Assembly (NCBI GenBank): GCA_030267565.1 | Contig: BRXU01000007.1 | Span: forward strand, 2,046,001 to 2,110,000 | Reading direction: 5' to 3' | Source of the DNA: Pleodorina starrii | Taxonomy: Eukaryota; Chlorophyta; Chlorophyceae; Chlamydomonadales; Volvocaceae | Length of the DNA: 64,000 nucleotides | In this document: one piece after another, positions 33,061 to 44,386 of the stretch | How positions within the stretch are numbered: position 1 is the stretch's first letter | Layout of the letters: every line of letters begins with the position of its first letter | Made by a program: the position numbers and the translations under genes | Notes under the pieces: generated by a model | Told to the model about the DNA's origin: nothing | Seen by the model: the letters and a program-made list of their open reading frames with translations, nothing else | Database searches by the model: none

Positions 33061-33644
33061 GGTTATGACTGGATAGAAAGGGGATCGGGCGACAGCGAAG
33101 GGAACAAAACTTACCGTCATCACCCGACAGAAGGACCGCCGTTTTTACAAAGCACTGCATGTCTTGATTTCCTACTGACAGAAATAAGAGTCTAGGGAAA
33201 ACTTCCCCATGTTCATCGCTTTGGCCGACCGCTTCATTATCAGCGGCCGCGTGGCAATTGTCGGGCTAACAAACCGGTCAGCAAGTCCTGAGTGTTTATG
33301 GTCATGTTAATCAAAATCCATGCCCTGGCCTAGAGTGCTAAGAAGGTGTTTACACTTGGATTAAAATCGACGGATTAACAAAAAAGTAATCCGTGCTAAT
33401 CCAGCGCTAATCCGTGTTGTGTTTTCAAGGAGTTTGATTAAGGCACGGATTCAGGCCTCGAATAACGCAATTCAAATTATAAAAGTGTCCAGAGTTGCAG
33501 AGTTGGCGTATGGGGCGTGAAGCTTCTCTCACAGTGCCTAGCGCGGTATATTGAGAAGTCATCCCTTTCTTGCCGCTGCGAGTTGGATGGGCGTGGAGAG
33601 GCTTGGCACATTCGTACGGCAAGCACGGCCGGCGAAAACAGGGC

Positions 33645-33712
33645 AGAAAAGGACGTATACAGGACAAGGCAGCCCTGTGCGAAAAGGACGTATACAGGAC
33701 AAGGCAGCCTGG
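33645..33712. repeat. Short direct repeat, 2 copies
   Basis: The block AAAAGGACGTATACAGGACA and its next eight bases occur twice about 43 bases apart. Confidence 0.85.
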
Positions 33713-33781
33713 TCCTAGGCCGTCAAAACGCAAGGCTGACAGTCTTTAGCTCTTTACTATAACACAGGAACAACGACAAGC

Positions 33782-33900
33782 ATGTGCAGCACCAGCTGGG
33801 ATCCGTTTGCTACACAGCGGCGTGATGAGGACCTTGCGTCGGAGCCTTTTTCTGACGACCAGGACGTTCACGACACACCAGACGTCATTGCGGCATCAAG
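33782..33900 (+). CDS. Possible first exon, acidic N-terminus (uncertain)
   Basis: ATG-initiated 39-codon frame rich in Asp/Ser (MCSTSWDPFATQRRDEDLAS...), ending at CAAG|GTGGGG, a plausible 5' splice site, after which composition changes to GTGCGT-like simple repeats. I could not find a matching next exon in the right phase. It could be the start of a gene running into 34-38 kb, or chance. Confidence 0.25.
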
Positions 33901-34347
33901 GTGGGGACGGGGCCTGGGAGTGGTTTTGGCGGCCGGTGCGTGTGCTCGTGTGCGTGTGCTCGTGTGCGTGTGCTCGTTTGCGTGGGCGCGTGCGTGCGTG
34001 CGATGCCACGTTGCCACCCGTGACGACAGCGCAGCAGAGAGCTGTTTATTGAAAGGAACATCCGCATCCGCTTCCGCACGCGGTAAAGAGAGGAGCAACT
34101 CAGCCGGAGGAAGCTCTGCATGTATGGGCTGGGAGGGCTGACTGGGTTGGGTTCCGTGGAGAGAGCGGCCTCCCCTCCCTGCGGGGAAGTTGCGGGGGGG
34201 AAAGACGGGACGCCTACCGGGAGCACGCGGCTGGCAACCGTACCGCGACGACGCGCCGCAGCGCCGTTGGCGCCTGTGGCGTGTTTTCCGTTGCGTTGGT
34301 TGCATATGTAACGACATCCGTTCCGTCGCCATGAACCGGATTGCCCC

Positions 34348-34713
34348 ATGTCATCTCGTCAAGCTGCTGTTGCAGCCGCTGTTGCTATTATAATGATCAT
34401 CGTCTTCGTGGCTGCCACAGGCGAGGCTGGCGTCGACGGCCACCGCAGCGGCGGCCGCAGCGGTGACGGCGCCGCGCTGACGGACCGCGTGACGGCGCAG
34501 GCGCAGCCGTCGGCAGGCTCCGTCGGCAGCGGCGACGTCACGGATGCGGACACCGCCGCCGCCGCCACAACCGGCGGCGTCACCGTCGCGGAGGATGACG
34601 CGGTGACGGGCGGCGGCATAACCAGCGGCCCCGCCGTGCAGGCGCCGCCGGCGACGCCGACGGCGACGGCAGCACGCGGCGACGGCGACGGGGATGGCGG
34701 CGACGCCATGTAG
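34348..34713 (+). CDS. Small hypothetical secreted or anchored protein
   Basis: 121 codons from an ATG. Residues ~6-24 form a hydrophobic segment (AVAAAVAIIMIIVFVAA) after a short polar start, as in a signal peptide or anchor. The rest is Gly/Asp/Thr/Ala-rich and low in complexity, ending in a Gly-Asp repeat. The opposite strand is also open through 34359-34787, a sign of GCC/GGC codon periodicity, so this may not be real. No family recognised. Confidence 0.35.
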   Translation: MSSRQAAVAAAVAIIMIIVFVAATGEAGVDGHRSGGRSGDGAALTDRVTAQAQPSAGSVGSGDVTDADTAAAATTGGVTVAEDDAVTGGGITSGPAVQAPPATPTATAARGDGDGDGGDAM

Positions 34714-35944
34714 TACGGCGATGACGCGGCGACGCCGCTAGGGGTGGAGCCGACGGCGGCGCCCGCACCGACGCCGACGTCGGGCATCTCCGGTTTGACG
34801 GGTGAGCCGCTGCGCAGCTCCGAAGACCCTCTGGGTTAGGGTTTGGGCCAGGGGTTGGGGTTGGGTCAAGGGAAAGGAGAAAGGGAAAGGGTTGTTTCAC
34901 CGGGCGAAAGGCAGTGCAGTGCGGTGGAGTGCGGTGCGGTGCAGTGCGGTGGGGTGAGAAGCTGTGGATGGGTGGCGAGGAGCTTCGCAGCCATCAAAAG
35001 CGCTTCCTGACGGTCGCGCGTGGGCTGGTGCCCAGTGCTGGTGCTTTTGGCGCACCTTCCACGCCTGCTGCAGTCCTTCGATGTGTGTCCCCTCTCCCGT
35101 TCTGTGGGCCGGGTTGCCCTAGATGTTTCCCGCACCCTCGTCCCCCGCCCCTCCCGCCCGCCCAACAGCAATGCCACAACAGCCTTCCTTTCCGACCACT
35201 TGCCGTGACGCGTCGCAGCGCCCAAGTCCCTACACCGCACTCCCCGAAAATAAACGCACCCAGCACGGCCCCGCCCGCCCACCCCATGTCCACCCCGCTC
35301 TCGCACCCACACCCACACCCACATCTCCAGGCAACCTGTAAGACCCCAGCGCACTGGGCGACACGACGCCGGGCGCGGGCGGCGCTTACATGGAGGTGGA
35401 CGGTGGCGCGGGCGCGGCGGCGGCGACGGACGGTGCGGCGCCGGAGGTGAGCGATACGACGGGCGCAGGGCTGCAGGCGGGGCTGCGTTTCCCCGGGGGC
35501 TAACCGAATGTCTGAACGCGGGGGCGGGGGGGGGGGCGGGAGCGAGCGCCGGGGCCGGGGAGGGGCTGGTGCTGGTGCTGTGGCCGTTGCGCGTGGAAGA
35601 GGGCGGCAGGAAAAGAAGGAAGAAGGGACGGCGGCGGGAGGCATGCAGCCCGGAGCTTCGCTCGTGGGACCGTTGCGTCTTTCTTTCCGACTTCCTCCTG
35701 AAAGCCCTCTTCGCGGCGCCCACCCAGCCGGGCAGTTGGCGGCAATGCTAGGGCTCGACAGCCATCCTTCGAGGCGTGTTGTGTTGGGCCTGGAGAGCCT
35801 TCCAGCTCAGCGATGATGACGGGCTTTTACAGGTAACGCGGAGTACATCAAGATGACCCTTGGCTCTGGGTTATTTGGTTACGGGTATCGCGTCCGTGCC
35901 TCCGTGCACGCCGGGGCGGAGGGACGGATCGGGGGCGGCGGTGG

Positions 35945-36340
35945 GACGGCGGGGCGGAGGGACGGCGGGGCGGAGGGACGGCAGGGCGGAGGGACGGCGG
36001 GGCGGAGGGACGGCGGGGCGGAGGGACGGCGGGGCGGAGGGACGGCGGGGCGGAGGGGCGGAGGGACGGCGGGGCGGAGGGACGGCGGGGCGGAGGGACG
36101 GCGGGGCGGAGGGCCGGCGGGGCGGAGGGACGGCGGGGCGGAGGGACGGCGGGGCGGAGGGACGGCGGGGCGGAGGGACGGCGGGGCGGAGGGACGGCGG
36201 GGCGGAGGGACGGCGGGGCGGAGGGACGGCGGGGCGGAGGGACGGCGGGGCGGAGGGGCGGAGGGACGGCGGGGCGGAGGGGCGGAGGGACGGCGGGGCG
36301 GAGGGACGGCGGGGCGGAGGGACGGCGGTGGGACGGCGAG
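35945..36340. repeat. 16-bp G-rich minisatellite, about 24 copies
   Basis: Tandem copies of GGACGGCGGGGCGGAG with a few shortened units. Because 16 is not a multiple of 3, all three plus frames read the same Gly/Arg-rich 16-residue cycle, which explains the long overlapping frames on both strands. The plus strand has G-runs at short intervals. Confidence 0.97.
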
Positions 36341-36508
36341 CCAGAGAACCTGGTGGTGTGTGGCCAAGGGTGAGGCGCCGCTGCCCTGTCGCGATTTGTA
36401 AGCACGCGAATCCGTTAGGCAACATTGTATCCCTGGTCCCTCTTCCTCCATTAGCAACATGCGCTCGGGATCCCGTTCATTGTCACTTGGAACCCTGGTT
36501 TTCACCCC

Positions 36509-36670
36509 ATGAATTCCACAGACGCACCAATCACGGCCACTGCCGAACGCGTGCCTGGCAGCGCTGGAGCGACAGATGAAGAATTGAAACCGCTATGGTT
36601 TGGACAGAGCGCTTCCAGTGACCAGCCGGCACCAGATCGCTCCGTTTCTCCGGTAGCCGGCCCTGTGCAG
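36509..36670 (+). CDS. Possible exon (uncertain)
   Basis: 54-codon frame (MNSTDAPITATAERV...SPVAGPVQ) ending exactly at GTGCAG|GTAACT, a good splice donor. A matching acceptor at 36770 (CCGCCAG) would join it in phase to an open frame that stops by ~37050. No domain recognised. Confidence 0.25.
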
Positions 36671-36770
36671 GTAACTACTCGGATCTGCAATGCTGCAAAT
36701 GACACTGCGGGACTGGAATAGGCGAGGATTTACGTCCTTGACCTAATTCCACGCGAATCTCTCCCGCCAG

Positions 36771-37050
36771 CAACACACTTCGTACGGAAAAATGGAAAAA
36801 GTCGATTCTTCCAAGTGGAGTTGGGGGCTCGGAACATTGTCGTCGGTATGCGGCATGGCTCACTCACCAAATCCATCCCCCGCCAAAGCTACCCATGCCT
36901 GGACCAGCGCAACTGCACCTCCCCACCGCCCTCCCCCGCTGCCAAGCGCACCCCTATTCGCTGTCGCCACTCCTGCCGCTTCCTGGACGACCTACTCTCC
37001 CTCGACAACCCCGACCTTCCCCGCCGCCTCTACACTAACCTGACCCTCCA
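36771..37050 (+). CDS. Possible exon, competing frames (uncertain)
   Basis: Follows a CCGCCAG acceptor. One frame reads HFVRKNGKSRFFQVELGARN, continuing with Cys-rich PCLDQRNC and FLDDLLSLDNPDLPRRLY, and looks more like a folded protein. The other is in phase with 36509-36670 but is low-complexity. I recognise neither. Confidence 0.25.
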
Positions 37051-37059
37051 AGTCCCAAC

Positions 37060-38120
37060 ACCCCCCGCACACAACCCCCCCTTGGTCCCCCGCCCCCTTG
37101 TCTGCCCGCATGCCTTGCCCTCCGTGCTGGGTAGGCCCTCCTTTATCTCCCCCCCCTCCCCTCGGCAAAATCACTCTTCAAACCCCCCCTCGGCCCCTGC
37201 CCAGCCCTGCACGTGCCCCTCCCGCCCCCCGTGTTTTGCCGCGCCTACTTCCGCCCGCCACCCCCCTCCCCCCTTTCCCCACACCAGCGTGCCGTCACCC
37301 TGCCCCGCCTCTGCCCCCACACTGACCCTGCCCTGCCCGCGCTTGCCCGCCGTCACCTCGCCCAGTGCCCCTCATGTGTGGTGGCCTGCGTACTCGGCCG
37401 GTGTGGTGGGGAGCCGACTCTTCACGGTCCGCCACCCGGCCCCTCCTGCACATCGCACCTTCCCGCACCCCGCAGCCTCTACCCTTTCCACTCGTCCTGC
37501 CGTCGTTCTTCCCTTCTCCTTGCCCTCGCCCTTGCCCTCGTGCCCTTTCACCCTTTCTCCCCTGCCTCGCATTCCGTCCCCCCTGCACTCGTCTTCTGCT
37601 GTTCTCTTTCCCTTTGCCATTCCACTCTTCCTTTGCCCTTTCTTCTCTGCCTTTCGCCACCTTGCTGTCGTACGTTTTGCCCTTCCGTATCCCTTTTTTC
37701 TCTGCACCGCCTTCCCTTCCCGCCCTCTTTTGCACCGCGTCGCCGCCCTAGCTCGTTCGTGGGTATATGTGTGTCGTGTATTGCTTGCCTGCCTGCTTGC
37801 GCCTTCCTTCGTTGACATTGCCGTTGCCCATTGCCGTTACTCACGCCTTTTCCTTTGCTTCTTTCCGATTCGCTTCCTCCATTGCGTGCAGGAGAGTCTA
37901 CCATTTGTCGGGTTGTTTTGTCCGGGCGCTCGTGCCCTTCTTGTGCTGTCGCGCGTACTCGCCCGTCTGGGCTGGTCTGGCGGCGACGCGGTCGCTGCGC
38001 TTCTCGGCTTGGTAAAGTTACATTCGGTAAGTATTGCTGGGTTACGGGTCCGCTCTCTGTCTCCGCTGCGGTATCTTCTTTTTTCATCCCTCCCGCCCCC
38101 CCCCCACACACAGGCACACC
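37060..38120. other. Long pyrimidine-rich tract
   Basis: For about 1 kb the plus strand is dominated by C and T. A 444-codon frame here persists because stop codons need purines, so it is not evidence of a gene. Purine/pyrimidine mirror stretches of this kind can form triplex (H-DNA) structures. Confidence 0.6.
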
Positions 38121-38374
38121 AACGTATTCACCTGCTTTCTACAACCTGAAACCGCATTCCGCTGGTCACCTGATTTGGTTACCAGTGCTCCATCGCACTT
38201 GAGTCAGCGGGCCCCCTCTACCCAAAACGTCGCCTCGGTTCCCTTGCTTGTGCTCGTATGGTTTTATACCTCTCTCCAACCACCACCTCTTCCACACCAA
38301 ATGGGGCTGGATGCCGCAACCCGCACTGCTGTTGTGCAATGCAATTCCCTTCCCCTCCCCTTCCCTCCCCTCAG

Positions 38375-38635
38375 GTGGCTCTGGAGGATCGCGAACGGGA
38401 GGAGAGGACCGGAGGCGGGAGCAGGGGTGGGGACAGAGCAGCAGCGACCAGGCGCCGCCGCAGCCTGGACGCCTGGGTTGAGGGCGAGGGTGAAGCCGAC
38501 TGTGACGGGGCGACCAAGGCCGACAGCGATGGCACAGCAATGACGACGCGACGCCGAGAACGACGGTGGATCGCCTCCGCCGCGCCGGCGGCGTGTGGGG
38601 TGACGAGGAGGACGGAGGTGGTGGGGTGGTGACGA
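38375..38635 (+). CDS. Possible terminal exon, basic low-complexity (uncertain)
   Basis: A polypyrimidine tract and CTCAG acceptor precede an open frame reading VALEDREREERTGGG... through Arg/Asp/Ala-rich sequence to TGA. The opposite strand is open over the same stretch. No domain recognised. Nothing supportable was seen in 38640-39150. Confidence 0.22.
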
Positions 38636-39154
38636 CGAAGGCGGCTTGGCGGACGAGGACGGCGGCGGCGGTGCACTGGGGGAAACGTTGACTTCTCTAG
38701 CAGCGACGAAGGAGTGGCAGAGAAGTCTGGTTCTAACGACGATCGATGTTAACGGGTTAGTTGGTGCCGTACGATGTACGGCTTGCAGCCAGAGGCTGCG
38801 CCTCTTGTGGGGCAGCTGCCGTCTGGAGACGGCATCTGCCGTTGTTGTTTCATCTTTTGTGTTAGCCCTTCTGCCAGGGCTAGTACTCCCGCCTCCCGCC
38901 CGTCGCCAGGCCCTCGCAGGTGCCGCGCGCGTGGGGGGGGGGCGTTGTATGGGTTTTCGTGTCGTTGCAATGCGTGGTGCCGTTTGCCTGGCGTATCTGC
39001 CGGAGTGAGCGGAGAGAGACAACCGGCCACTAGTCCAAAGTCAAAATCGAGATGGCCCTTGCAGGTTCCGTTTTCTGCAGGTTAGGTTGTTGGAGCCCGA
39101 CGGACAAGTTGTTGGAGCAGTATCTCGTTGTAGTGTAACAGTGAGGAGTTAGAA

Positions 39155-39330
39155 GCGTCGGCGCGTGGAGCCAGGCAGCACGGACTCTTGACGGCACGGG
39201 ACGCGGGTTTGCACGCGAAGCGTCGGCGCGTGGGGCCGGGCAGCACGGACTCTTGACGGCACGGGACGCGGGTTTGCACGCGAAGCGTCAGCGTGGGGTG
39301 CCGGGCGGCAAGGACTCTTGACGGAATGAA
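39155..39330. repeat. 65-bp tandem repeat, about 2.7 copies
   Basis: GCGTCGGCGCGTGG at 39155 recurs at 39220, and in altered form at 39285, with CACGGACTCTTGACGG inside each unit. Confidence 0.92.
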
Positions 39331-39682
39331 ACTCGGGTATGCTTATGTGCTCCTGCTGTCTCCCTGGACCTGTAATCTCCGGGCTCTACCGAGGGTGACG
39401 TGCTGACCGACTGCCTTGAGAGAGCAAGCGAGACGGGAAGCGGGGACCGTCTGCCAAGGGCCCTTACACTGCAGGAGAACTCAGCCCAGAAACATATCGG
39501 CCGGGTGCATGCGGCGCCCCGGCTCAACAGCTCAACAGAATTCAGCAAGACAGTCGCCACTCCTGTACTTTCACATTCATACAGGACAGAGTAGGCGTAT
39601 TGCGGTGCATTAATTTTAATTGTAATGATGAATCACAGGTCACCTGGAAAACAGATAGCAGAAGGCGTGGCAGGAGCTCAAT

Positions 39683-40030
39683 CTGGCGCGTGGTGCGCCC
39701 TCGCTGACCGACCCCCCTTGGGCCTGGCCCCACGCGCGACGCGCCCCCTCCCTGCCGACCCATCGACGCGTGCCGTCCCTTCCCCTTTGCCATGAACCCA
39801 CTGCCCGCGGCGCGTGAAGCCCCCTCCCTTCGTGCCCGGTTCCGCGCGCGGCACGCCCCTCCCTTGCAGGCCCCGTGGCGCACAAAGCCCCCTTTCCCCT
39901 TGGCTCGGTCCCGCGTGCGGTACACCCTCCCTGCGGCGCGCGCCGCCACCCTCCTGGCCAACCCAGCGGCGCGCGCCGCCCTCGCCCTCTTCCGCCTTGT
40001 ACCGATCCCGCACGCCCTGCACCCCCCTCC
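39683..40030 (-). repeat. Dispersed relative of the 1075-bp satellite
   Basis: Read on the minus strand, this matches monomer bases ~918-1213, including the duplicated GCGCGCCGCGGGG..CTGCAAG block, the GGCAAAGGGGAAGGGACGGC block and the GGTCAGCGA..GCACCACGCGCC block, but with many differences. It is an unarrayed, diverged copy, which suggests the satellite grew from a dispersed repeat. Confidence 0.8.
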
Positions 40031-40292
40031 TGCCGTCCGAGCGACATAACTACTTTAACTTGCTCCAATTCCATTTCAGCGTCGGTCAAGGTGGAGCGGC
40101 TCGCGCGGCCGGCCGCTGAAGAGAGCCCGTCCATGTGGCCAGGAAGACGACCGAGTTATACGGGCAAGAAATGTAGATTTTTGACGGCTCCGTCATATTG
40201 CCCCTGGCGCCGACCACATGCGTTTGTAAGTCCCGGACGTGGGGAACGCGCAAACGAGCTTGCCGGCCGGCCTTCGTTCGCCGCGCCACGAC

Positions 40293-40535
40293 CTAAATCG
40301 TGAAAAGGCCAACAACGGCCACGAAGGGCAGGTCTGTAACCGCCAGTACGGCAGAGCCGTTAAATTCCAGGCGGGCGCCCACCACCGTGCTGCCGGCAAA
40401 CTCCGCAGCGGTCATCATCCCGGATCGCGCCACGGCGGCCGGCGATACCGGGAGGTGTGTGAGGCCGGGGCAGATGTAGGCGGGGGAGGCATCGCGGGAA
40501 GCGTCGAAGACCGGGACAAGCAGCTGAGAGCCCGC
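40293..40535 (-). CDS. Conserved C-terminal exon, segment copy 1
   Basis: An 80-codon minus-strand frame begins right after a CCGCAG acceptor and ends in TAG. It reads AGSQLLVPVFDASRD... with MMTAAEFAGS and a hydrophobic end (VGLFTI). The same exon, frameshifted, lies at 50199-50445. Protein-level similarity, with differences such as I/V and S/R, argues for past coding function. In this copy the preceding exon (seen at 50825 in copy 2) is absent, replaced by inverted repeats. The family is unrecognised; Val/Leu-rich strands suggest a beta domain. Confidence 0.5.
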   Translation of the reverse strand, partial: AGSQLLVPVFDASRDASPAYICPGLTHLPVSPAAVARSGMMTAAEFAGSTVVGARLEFNGSAVLAVTDLPFVAVVGLFTI

Positions 40536-40784
40536 CTGCGGCAGCGCGAGGTTATGTTCGTATTTATTAAACAGTAGTACCATTCATATGCACAGGAAAC
40601 ATGTAGACATGCACTGTCCTGGTAACTGCATGCTGCACACAAGGGCACACAAAACATGCGTTGCTCGTTCGGGGGATTTCACCGTTAGTAAGACTATCAC
40701 ACGCAGACCAATCTATCTTATAATAGACCCAAGCAATGCTAGACAAGGTGCGTCATTCTTAACGTGAGGTAAATATGAGTTAGG

Positions 40785-41400
40785 TTACGGCCCCGGATCG
40801 TGGCTCAGGACATGTCCCGAACAATGACAGACCCCTCTGGCTCAGGACATGTCCCGACTCGGGACATGTCCTGAGCCACGATCCGGGGCCGCCCCAGCGC
40901 AAGCCCATATCTCAATGCATGGTGATTGTTTTATTACTTTGTAATGTTGAATCGTTTTGACGACTCGCCATTCAGGGGCACACCGTGGGACCGGGTCCCA
41001 TGCTCCGACCCAATATCCCAATGCAAATGTATTATTTAATAAAATATTGAATGTCCGATGGGTTTGGCTACCCGCCACGAAGCGGTACACTGCGGGAGCG
41101 GGAGCCACGATTCGTGGCTCGGGACATGTCCCGACTCGGGATATGTCCTGAGCCACGATCCGGGGCCGCCCAAGCGCAAGCCCATATCCCAATTCAAATC
41201 GATTATCAAATTATTCATTTATTTTCCGATCGTTCTGACTACTTGCCACGAAGCGGTACGCCGCGGGACCGGGAGCCACGATTCGTGGCTCGGGACATGT
41301 ACCGAGTCGGGACATGTCCTGAGCCACGATCCGGGGCCGCCCAAGCGCAAGCTGAAATTTAACAAGCACAAGCTGGTATTTATTATTTTATTGTTTTTTG
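40785..41400. repeat. Cluster of inverted repeats (GGACATGTCC family)
   Basis: Contains at least three units with GAGCCACGATCCGGGGCCG and GGGACATGTCC. 40839-40877 is a perfect inverted repeat with 19-base arms and one central base. Units at about 41074 and 41246 repeat at ~172 bases with an AT-rich spacer. A further partial copy lies at 44225-44260. It looks like a short inverted-repeat element that has multiplied locally. Confidence 0.85.
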
Positions 41401-41468
41401 ATACACATTTATATTAGATTATGCTCACAATTTTGTACGAAGAATATATAGTGCAGAACAGCACTTCA

Positions 41469-42695
41469 TTTTTGGGCGGGGCCCCAGCGCGAAGCGCCCA
41501 GGGGGGCCCCGCCCTGTAGGATTGCCCATGTCCGTGTGGACTGTGGACTGTGGACTGTGGACTGTGGACTGTGGACTGTGGACTGTGGACTGTGGACTGT
41601 GGACTGTGAACTGTGGTGTCCAAACAAAAGTGCAGAATCTCGGCCAACGGAAATACTTCATAAGTAAAAGATTACATTCTTTATTGCATGGTATCTTTAT
41701 TATAGAAACCCAACATCGCACGAGTAAAAACCAGTTTGGCAGTCTCCATGGACCGAGGCCGAAGTCAAACCAACGCCTCTCGGCCTATAATTAATTCCAG
41801 AAGATTCATCGTTCCTCAAAGTGGATTTCTGACATGACGGCGTGAAATGAATCTTCGTTTCGGCAACCAACTATGTTTGCATTGCGAACATTCTTCCCGC
41901 GACCACACCACAGCTCTGCTACCCGGTCCGACCGACTTGACGCACATTTCGATTACAAAAGTTGCAAGGAGCAAACCATGAGGGGCAAACTGCTGGTTGT
42001 TGGACGCCAAGCCGCAAATGCACGCATTATGCAGCGGTCTTCTGCGGGCCGCCCAACAAGTCCAGTCGGCAACCTAGGGGATGGACTTCTACATTCCCTG
42101 TCCTAATGTTAAAGCAGTCAAGCCTCCTCTACGGCGAATACCTCAGTAGCGAAGCCTGTGCACTCTCGTCGGCAACTGCATGTCGTCGCAACCCTCGCAA
42201 ACAGTTCCGCTGTCCTTCTATTGGCAAGTCAGCCCGCGTGATGTGTAAATGATACACTCCATGTCTACTGTCAAGTAACTTCAGCCAATGCGCTGGCCGG
42301 AAGAGTTGCACAGTGCCGAGACGGCGCGCGATGCTAAACATGGGTCGGATTGCTGAAGCCGCGGGCATTTCAGATATAAAGCTCTGGCTGCCTATCAGCA
42401 GGAATGTCGACACTCTCACAGTTGACGCCCTCGCCGCTCGCTTTGGAAATGCCGTATTTCGGTCGATGCGCACATGCGCTCATGCACCCGACGGGATGAC
42501 GCGCTTCGCGCGGCGCCGGCAGGCCTTGCTAACGACTCGGCTAGCAGGCATTTCGGGAAACAGCTCTGGCTGTCTATCAGCAGGAATGTCTCACACTTCA
42601 CGCCCTCGCCGCCCTAGCACTCAACTCCACCCGTACGGATTTGGTGGGGCCCCGCCCTTTTTCCGGCTTCGAGGAAGCCGACACCAAACCCTTGT
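41469..42695 (+). mobile_element. Dispersed repeat U, copy 3 (both ends)
   Basis: Full-length relative of the 14767 copy in the opposite orientation. It starts with the TTTTTGGGCGGGG hairpin, has about ten GTGGACT units (41535-41606), then the common ~1 kb core, and ends GGAAGCCGACACCAAACCCTTGT-like at 42695. It sits at the same relative place in segment copy 1 as U copy 4 does in copy 2. Non-coding. Confidence 0.87.
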
Positions 42696-43390
42696 CTGTG
42701 TACACGTTTCCGTAAAGGGCACTTCACCGGCTCCGTCTCGGTCGGCATGCGTAATTTTGAGCGTGCTAATGACGTCTTTATGTTGGGATATTTAGCACTG
42801 CTAGGTTGGGGCGTGCGGATAAAAGCTGTCCCTAGCTGTCCTAGACACACGTTCGAACCGTTCGCATCAGATGCCTCGTTATCCTGCAGTATTGGTAAAT
42901 TGTACGATAGCTTAGATATCCTTGAGCTGCGCCCCCACTAACGTTGAGCACCAACAGCATTCACAGCGCCTCGTTTTTGCTCGTCTGCGGATGACTGCCA
43001 TCCCATTCATGCAATGCGTATAATTGATCGGAGATCTTGCTGGAGTGTTTACTGGTGACGGGACTTCGGGCTGGTGGAGACCGGCATTCTATGGTGATGG
43101 AATTGCCGCATCAAAGGGTTAAGGCGCGACGACGCGCGTTGTCACAGTTTCGTTCTTGCTGAACGCTTGCAGAACGGCCGGCCCAGCCTCATGCCGTTGG
43201 CACCCCGCACGGCCGGAGTCCATAGGAGTGACGCGACCGCTGCTGTCATGGGCAACGGCATGGTCCCGCTTGTTGGCTGCCAGCTTGGCGGCATGGACAT
43301 TGACAACATGGCTCGGTATCGGACAGCGTCGGACAGCACCTGACAGCAGCACGCCAGGGGCCGCTGCCGCTGCGGAATACAGCGAATGCA
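42696..43390. other. Unassigned spacer
   Basis: No gene supported. Moderate GC; an open frame at 43156-44181 is mainly produced by the minisatellite that follows. Confidence 0.5.
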
Positions 43391-43399
43391 AGTCGAATG

Positions 43400-44165
43400 G
43401 AGTGCTCCGAGCCCCTGCCACCCATCTCCAGCCCCAAGCCCCTGCCACCAATCTCCAGCACCGAGCCACTGCCACCAATCTCCGGTCCCCGAGCCCCTGC
43501 CACCGATCTCCGGTCCCCGAGCCCCTGCCACCAATCTCCAACCCCGAGCCCGTGCCACCGATCTCCAGTCCCCGAGCCCCTGCCACCAATCTCCGGTCCC
43601 CGAGCCCCTGCCACCCATCTCAGGCCCGATGCCCATTCCGCCCATCTCCAACCCCGAGCCCGTGCCACCGATCTCCGGTCCCCGAGCCCCTGCCACCAAT
43701 CTCCGGTCCCCGAGCCCCTGCCACCAATCTCAGGCCCGATGCCCATTCCGCCTATCCCCAGCCCCGAGCCCCTGCCACCGATATCCGGTCCCCGAGCCCC
43801 TGCCACCAATCTCCGGTCCCCGAGCCCCTGCCACCAATCTCAGGCCCGATGCCCATTCCGCCCATCCCCAGCCCAGAGCCCAGAGCCACCGATATCCGGT
43901 CCCCGAGCCCCTGCCACCAATCTCCGGTCCCCGAGCCCCTGCCACCAATCTCAGGCCCGATGCCCATTCCGCCCATCCCCAGCCCCGAGCCCCTGCCACC
44001 CATCTCAGGCCCGATGCCCATTCCGCCCATCTCCAACCCCGAGCCCCTGCCACCGATCTCCGGTTCCCGAGCCCTGCCACCAATCTCCGGTCCCCGAGCC
44101 CCTGCCACCAATCTCAGGCCCGATGCCCATTCCGCCCATACCCAGCCCCGAGCCCAGAGCCACCG
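43400..44165. repeat. 28-bp minisatellite, about 25 units of two types
   Basis: The basic unit CTCCGGTCCCCGAGCCCCTG plus CCACCAAT repeats every 28 bases. A longer variant adds a CAGGCCCGATGCCCATTCCG block. All three plus frames stay open, cycling through the same Pro-rich peptide. The array ends in an AATAAATAAATAA stretch and a GGACATGTCC repeat. Confidence 0.95.
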
Positions 44166-44386
44166 ATATAATAATAAATAAATAAATTAATAATCAACCT
44201 GAAAAGGGATGTCAGCTTATGCTGGGTCGGCCCCGGATCGTGGCTCAGGACATGTCCCGATGATAAGCGGATGAAGCAAGGGGCCGCAGTACAGCTTTCT
44301 GTGCAAAGGCTGTTCATGCGCGCGCCTTTCCATCTGGACAAGACGGATTGATTTTTAAAGGCAGGATTACGGCGATCGCGGCGCAC

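Noticed and set aside
35848..36579. Several 180-240-codon Gly/Arg- or Pro/Arg-rich frames
   Set aside because: Products of the 16-bp minisatellite in all frames.
36815..38149. 444-codon plus-strand frame
   Set aside because: The region is almost all pyrimidine, which cannot form stop codons. Pro/Ser/Leu-rich translation has no domain.
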